Shown here in pieces: positions 57,921 through 64,000 of a stretch of DNA of 64,000 bases. Numbering within the stretch: position 1 is the first letter of the stretch; every line of letters begins with the position of its first letter. Location: assembly GCA_028023455.1 (NCBI GenBank), contig JAQFVV010006294.1:3439001-3503000 (forward strand), written 5' to 3'. The notes under the pieces are model-generated. The model worked only from the letters and a program-made list of their open reading frames with translations, was not told where the DNA came from and did not search any database. A program made the position numbers and the translations under genes. Source of the stretch: Epiperipatus broadwayi (taxonomy: Eukaryota > Onychophora > Udeonychophora > Euonychophora > Peripatidae).

Positions 57921-60900
57921 GTGAGTTAAAGCAGTCTTTATTTAAATCAAAATTGAATTCTTGTTAAAATAAAAAATTATTCAATTTTAATTAAGAAATT
58001 GGATATAAATATATATTTTTTAAAAATGTTAGTTTTTTTTTTTTTCTAATGGAAATAATTTTTTTGCTAAAAATTAATTGAAGCTTTATTCATTTTAATT
58101 TTTCACACACAAAAAATTACTCTTTCAGGTTTTGTTATAAATTTATTGTGTTTTATTGTCATTTTTTATTTCAAATTAATATTTATATTAGCCTGTTTTA
58201 GTACTAATCTTTAATACATATTTTAGCCTGTTGTAATCGCTAATCTTCTACCATGTGAAGTACTCTGTGATTATTTTTTATAGCTTTTTTTTTTTTAAAA
58301 AAAAATAAAAATTATTTTTTGCCAATGTTGCATGTTTACATATGTGTACAATAAATATATACATCTATATGTCATACATACAGACAGCATGTTCTTAAAC
58401 TATCATAATTTATCAAATTTTGTAAAAAAAAAAAAAAATGTTTATTCAGTTAAAGCTTCCAGGAACATTTAATATGCATTAAATTGAATATATAAACATA
58501 TACTTTTATTCTCAAGTTTCAATGTAAATAATTAGAATAAAATATGTATTGCAAATTTAAAAAACTGTTTATTTTTTTAAATATCTATTCATGTGTATCC
58601 AAGTTATGCTCGACTTTGTGTTTCCTGGTATTTTTAATTGAAACTATGCTAAGAAATTGACTTGTTTTCAAATTCGAAATAAACAATAAAATAAGCTTAG
58701 CTGATTGGATGAATCTAAAGTTGATGGTCAACTTTTGATAGCTGACCTCTTGTTGTAGTTTTTGACCCATTATAGTTGGCTTCAGCAAAGTATAGTATAT
58801 AAGTAGCACTAACATGCATCAGCCCTCCTGCACTAATACACTGTTATATATCTCTGGCACAGCCTTTAATTTATTTATTTTTTAATATCTTAAATTTGTA
58901 TGCTTATAATTATTGTTAATATATCATTTGTTTTGTTTTTTTAAAAATAAAGCTTTAGTTTGATATCATTAATTTAAGAAATTTATAAAGATTTTTCATT
59001 ATTAATAATCTTTAATTTTCAGATCATAAATAGAATTTCAAAATCAGCGATTGCTCTTGTAAATTTTTATAAAATATTTATATATGAATATCTACATGAT
59101 CATACACTTATGTGTGTATATGTAGACATTAACAAATATGTATACAAGATGAATGTGTATATTTGCATGTTAATATGATTTATATATGTACACATTTTCA
59201 TATATTTATATACAAGAACTTATGTAAAATTTATTTGATTTTTAAAAATAAGGCCCCCTCCTGAGATAATTAACAATAATTATGTGCAATTGTATTTCAA
59301 GTTAATCTTGTTTTTCTTATTTGAAGATTTTATTTGTTGTTTTGTTGGATATGTTGTTTTAATTATTTAATTCTAATTTAGTACAAAAAATATTTTGGTA
59401 ATATGTTTTGTTTTATTTATTTTAATTTATATTTTTTTAATATTTTGTTTGTTTTTCTTTTTTTTTTCTACCCTCTTTATTTGTCTATTACTATTTAAGT
59501 TAGTTAAATACTCAGGCCAGGCAAAATATTTTATTGCTCAAATATATATATATATATATAATTTTTTTAATAAATATTTAATAATATATATATATTAAAA
59601 ATGGGCAATGGAATGTCAAAGTTTCCAACCTTTATAAAGTTTTTCCAACGTTTTTGTTTTGCATTTAATAGTTTTCTATTATATTTAAGTCGCATATCGC
59701 ATATTTTTACAGATGACTTGTATTTAATTTTCTCCATCATTTATTTTTTTTAAATATTTTACTTTAAAAAGAAGTTTAAAAATGTATTTTATGAGTTTAA
59801 TTCATGGTATTGTTTTTATTTCACTAGTGCTTTTATGAATATTTTACAATTAATTTTATGTATTTTTTAAAAAAAGCATCAATGTTGCATAGTGCAATTT
59901 TTTTTTAAAACATAATTAAAAGCTTAATTTCTATTATACATTATTATTATATAAAATATATGTACATTTCATCAGGCTTATTATTTAAAACCAGCTGAAG
60001 GCAGTTGAAATGTAACCCTGTACCAGTGCAAACAAGCACAATTGAATGAGGTAAATCAGAAACATTTTATAGTATAAAGTCTTCATCAGTCAATCAACTG
60101 ATCATCCTATCAATCTCTTTATAATTTGTTCAGTTATTTTGTAATAAAATAATAATAAACAATTAATAAACATTTCATAACTTAAATTTTCCTTGAAGTA
60201 TATTATTTTAAAATCAATATTGGTTAAACAATAGGCTCATGTAAAAAAGTACTTTTGCATTAGAAGACATATAATAGCAAATTTAAAATACCCCATCATT
60301 GTATTTTCACCTGGTAGTTTTTTGAACAAAGCCCAGTTTATCAAAAATAATTTACATTGCATAAAAAAGAATTTTTATAGTCAACTATATTTTTAATTAA
60401 TGAAGCAATAGATGCATTCAAATTGTGAATATAATTAAAATTAAATAATGCCTATTTTTGTTATAGCTGAAATTTTTGTTGTATTTTTTATATCAATAAT
60501 GTCACAACAAACATGAAACAAATTGGAACTATGTTGAAAGAAGGAAAAATTCCAATTTTATTATCTAATATGCTATAGATAATAACCAAAAAAAAAGTAA
60601 ATATAGATCCAATTATAATACCTAACAAGCAGTAAACTAATAAAGGTTTTTTCTTCATTTAATTGATTAAAACAACTCCACCACCACCTCTTTATAAATT
60701 AATAATATTTATAGTAATTTTTAATTTGGGTTTATTGCTTCTTTACATGTTTGCTCATAAGAAAATATATATTGTATTCTTTCTTTCTTTCTTTTTTTTC
60801 AGAATTCATTATTAATTTGTAGAATTATAATTCAACCTTTAAAGTGTATTGACAACAGCAAAACAATTAAGATAAAAATTAATTATTCATAATAGTAATA

Positions 60901-63900
60901 GTTAGTGTATAGTAATATTTTGAATAATAAATTATAGCTAATTTATTTACCATTAAATATATATAAAAAAAACTAGGAGCATTCTGAATAAATTAGTTTT
61001 CAATGAAGTAATTACAGATTTAAAGAGCATTTTTTTTCCTGTGTAATTGATTAAAGCAACTCCTTCCTCTTTTTCTATTTACAATTTATAATGTTAGTTA
61101 CAATTTTTATTTGGTATTATTGTTTATTTACATTAAGTTCAAGCAAATATATATTGATTGTTTCATATCATCTTTTTTTTTTTTTTTGCATAACTTGCAT
61201 TTAATTGATAAAAATATATTTACCATTAAAATAATCTTTTAATTATATACATTTTGTATATGTCAAATCAAAATAGTTTTGATTCTTGTATACTATTAGA
61301 AAAGTAAAGTAGTTAATACTTATTTTATTAAGTTCAAGTGCTTTTAAACATATGTTGTTCTGAAATCTTATCAACTTTAGAATTTGAATATAATTGGTCA
61401 TAGAACTTTAGGTATTATGATAAGTGTCTTTCAGTGATTTTATATTTACTATAACATGAAGTTTAGTATTGGCCATTTTTCTTACATAAGTTCTTTTTCA
61501 AGATGTTGATATAATTTCTAATTTTTGACAATTAATTGTAGAGTTTTTTTTCCTATCTTTAATTCATGTATTATGGACTAGTACTGAATAAATTTATTAG
61601 CATATTTTAAAATGGTATATATAAACTTAAAAAAAAATTGTATGTGTAATGTTATATTTTGACTATTTAAATTATAAATGTAAGTACTGATTTATTTTTT
61701 TAAACAAAGTGTGAATTTTAGTCAGTAAATACTTAAATAGTCACCCCCTCCCCTGTTTTTTATAGTTTTAAAATTTGCAGTATATATATTTTTACAGTAC
61801 ATTGTCATTATATTTTCAGTCTTTTTTTTTTAAAAAAAAAAAAAAACATTTTTCTTTCTAAGTTTGAGTCTTTTTCCCCCATTTGTTTTTGCTTTTGTTG
61901 TTGTTTTTATCTTATTCAAAATTTTTATTTTTTAAAAGAAATGTTTAGTTTGCTTTTCCATAAAACAAACAACTGACTAATCATTTACAATACTCATTAT
62001 TAGTTGGACAGCCTTGAATTTAAATATGATTAGGTTTTTCTTTAGGATATAAATGAAAGAATGACCTCCCATCTTTCTAACTGGATCATTATTAAACATC
62101 ATGCAGTGATCAGTGGAAACTTGATAATATTAAATTTGAGATTCTATCACATAGTTAGAATCTTTGGTTTTTGGTCCACATAAATAATCACTGTATGATC
62201 AGATATTTAAAAGTAAAGAACTGGTAAAGAAGTAGAGTATTTATAGCTTCATGAACTAGTACAAATTTCCTTCTTTGATGGGGGAAAAAATATGTAGTAT
62301 TACAAAATATAATCTTTTTTAAAAAAATATTTTCTTACCAGTTAGTGTGCACTCTAAAATAACGCATTATACTGCCTATTAAAATATAATTTGTGGTTTA
62401 TGGTTTCTTTCATGACTTGATTTGTTTTAAAAAGTTTGTCTTTAAATACTGTTTTTGAATCTATCAATATCAAGTGGATATAAATATGGATGGGGTGTCT
62501 ATAAAATAATATATATAAAATCATTTTGGTTATAATCTATTTATAAAATAATTTGCTTATTTTCTCATTTATAAATAAATTATTTGTATATTATACTCAC
62601 TTTAATATGAGAATGTTTTTAGTTCATAGTGATCTTTTATTTTAAATAATGCATAATTTGAATAAGTCATTTAATTTGCAAATAATATTTATTTTTTCAT
62701 AATATAAATGAAAATAAATAGTTATTCATAGCTTCAAGATTCATGAAGATTTTGTTTTTTTCCCACCAATTCCAAACTGCAAACTTATAAAAATTGTATT
62801 TATTGCACTTTTAAATAAAATTAAATCATTACTGATATATTTAATAATGAGTCAAAACAGAGATTAGGAAGTTTTCTTGCAGTTTAAATTTTAGAAAGAT
62901 CTTCCCCTCCCCCAGATATCAAATATAAGATAAATTATAGTTTTATTTTTGGTGTAGTAGGATTAAAAAAAGTTTATTTTTCACTTATAATTATTATTTA
63001 TTAATTTATGGGTAAATAATTTAATTATTTATTTATAAATATATTAAAGTAGAGATTAGAAAGTTATTTCATAGTTTAACTAATACTAAAGTTTACAGTT
63101 ATTTTATATTTGGACCTGCTAAAAAAAATTTTATGAGTTCTCTCAGTTAGCCTGCACATTTATTTTTTTTGCAATTATTTTTTTAAACAACCAGCTATAA
63201 GATAACTTTTTTAAAAAACAAACCAACAAACTTTTGTTTGACTTGTGGGTTGTAAATACATATAAATATGATTTAGGGAAAATAATTGATTCAATTAGTA
63301 GTCTATGATAAAGATTTACTTGATTACTGTATTGGCATGGCACATTAATGTGTAATCTAATTATCTCCAAAACTTTTTTTTGTATATTAATAACTTGCAA
63401 ATTTTATTTTATTTATTAAATTTTTTACACATTTTAACTTCTTTCTAATTTATTACTTTAGTTTTAGTTTATTACATTTTATTATTCCATTTCTTTTTAT
63501 CAAGCCAATTTATTAGTAGATAGAATGGCTTAACTCAAATGATATTTGCAGTATTTGATAGGTTTCTTTTCCAGCATTAAATCATTTGAGAATTTTTTCC
63601 ACTTGGTTGATCTAATTCAGTCTTTTCATTTATTTTGTCTTTTAAAAGCATTCTACAATATTCTGGATGTCTAATGTTAATATTTATTTAGTTTCATCAC
63701 ATTTATTTTCACCTTTTGTGCTTATATGTTTTTTTGATTCTATAAATTTTAATTGGCAAATATTAATTATATATGTATAATAGTGATTAAATGAGCCTAT
63801 TGATGTTTATTGAAATGCTAGTTAAATTGTGTTAAGAGTTTCAATCCAGGCAATAGCAAATTTATAATTGACAATAAAAAATTATTTTTTGGTTGTAGTA

Positions 63901-64000
63901 CTGCATGCTCCATTTTTTTATATTATTATTTTTAAAAAACAAATTTAAAATTGTTAAATAAAATAATGAACTTTTTTATTATTATTATTTCTAAAAGCAA
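57921..64000 (+). other. Intron after the linker exon, no further exon seen
   Basis: Six kilobases of A+T-rich sequence with poly-T and TA runs. I looked for ZU5-domain coding sequence on the + strand and found none, so the next ankyrin exon lies beyond the window. A slightly richer patch near 59975-60065 (with CTGAAGGCAGTTGAAATG) may be a retroelement tail relic. Confidence 0.7.

Noticed and set aside
57752-57967. Open frame to the stop at 57965 as the natural C-terminus of the protein
   Set aside because: The known ankyrin linker continues after the acidic stretch and a consensus GTGAGT donor lies at 57921. A short isoform ending here cannot be excluded but is not supported.
57921-64000. 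ZU5-domain exons downstream of the linker
   Set aside because: Short open frames such as 58585-58815 minus and 59395-59598 plus are low-complexity and lack any ZU5-like motif.

Overview
This is eukaryotic nuclear DNA, very A+T-rich, from an invertebrate animal, most probably an arthropod. It carries one host gene on the + strand: the membrane-binding domain of an ankyrin (spectrin-membrane adaptor; the linker after the last repeat reads like arthropod Ank2, although the paralogue cannot be fixed from this window). Eighteen coding exons between 13228 and 57920 encode 23 consecutive ankyrin (ANK) repeats, which by sequence correspond to repeats 2-24 of the canonical 24-repeat ankyrin array, plus the start of the linker to the ZU5 domains. 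Every internal junction is phase 0 and falls on a repeat boundary. The gene is open at both ends: repeat 1 and the N-terminus must lie upstream, and the ZU5-UPA-death-domain part downstream.

Layout. 1-13227 is upstream or first-intron sequence with a decayed LINE (non-LTR retrotransposon) 3' end, a tRNA-Leu-like pseudogene, a G+C-elevated unidentified block (about 5.3-8.1 kb) and a complete but dead hAT transposon with target-site duplications (9541-12414). Exon 1 is at 13228. A 9.7-kb intron holds a SINE-like block with a good hammerhead-ribozyme candidate (14.2-14.6 kb) and a block with a 64-bp tandem repeat (20.6-21.2 kb). Exons 2-5 are packed in 23.0-23.9 kb. A 6.2-kb intron contains a Penelope-like element with an intact GIY-YIG reading frame (27.4-28.0 kb). 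Exons 6-11 run from 30.1 to 37.8 kb. The 14.7-kb intron at 37.8-52.6 kb is a transposon graveyard: an LTR retrotransposon whose pol region is largely replaced by what reads as a spliced CEP290-like coiled-coil fragment, two nested TA-flanked DNA elements, a DNA element with 8-bp duplications and an internal minisatellite, a second Penelope-like remnant, a long inverted repeat, a minus-strand LINE and a MITE. Exons 12-16 are packed in 52.6-53.5 kb. After a 4-kb intron, exons 17-18 lie at 57.5-57.9 kb, and the rest shows no recognisable exon.

The most interesting signals are the CEP290-like capture inside the LTR element and the repeated occurrence of hammerhead-ribozyme-like cores (SINE-like block, both Penelope-like tails, and a palindrome inside the 3' LTR). 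All calls come from reading the sequence; no database search or structure prediction was run.
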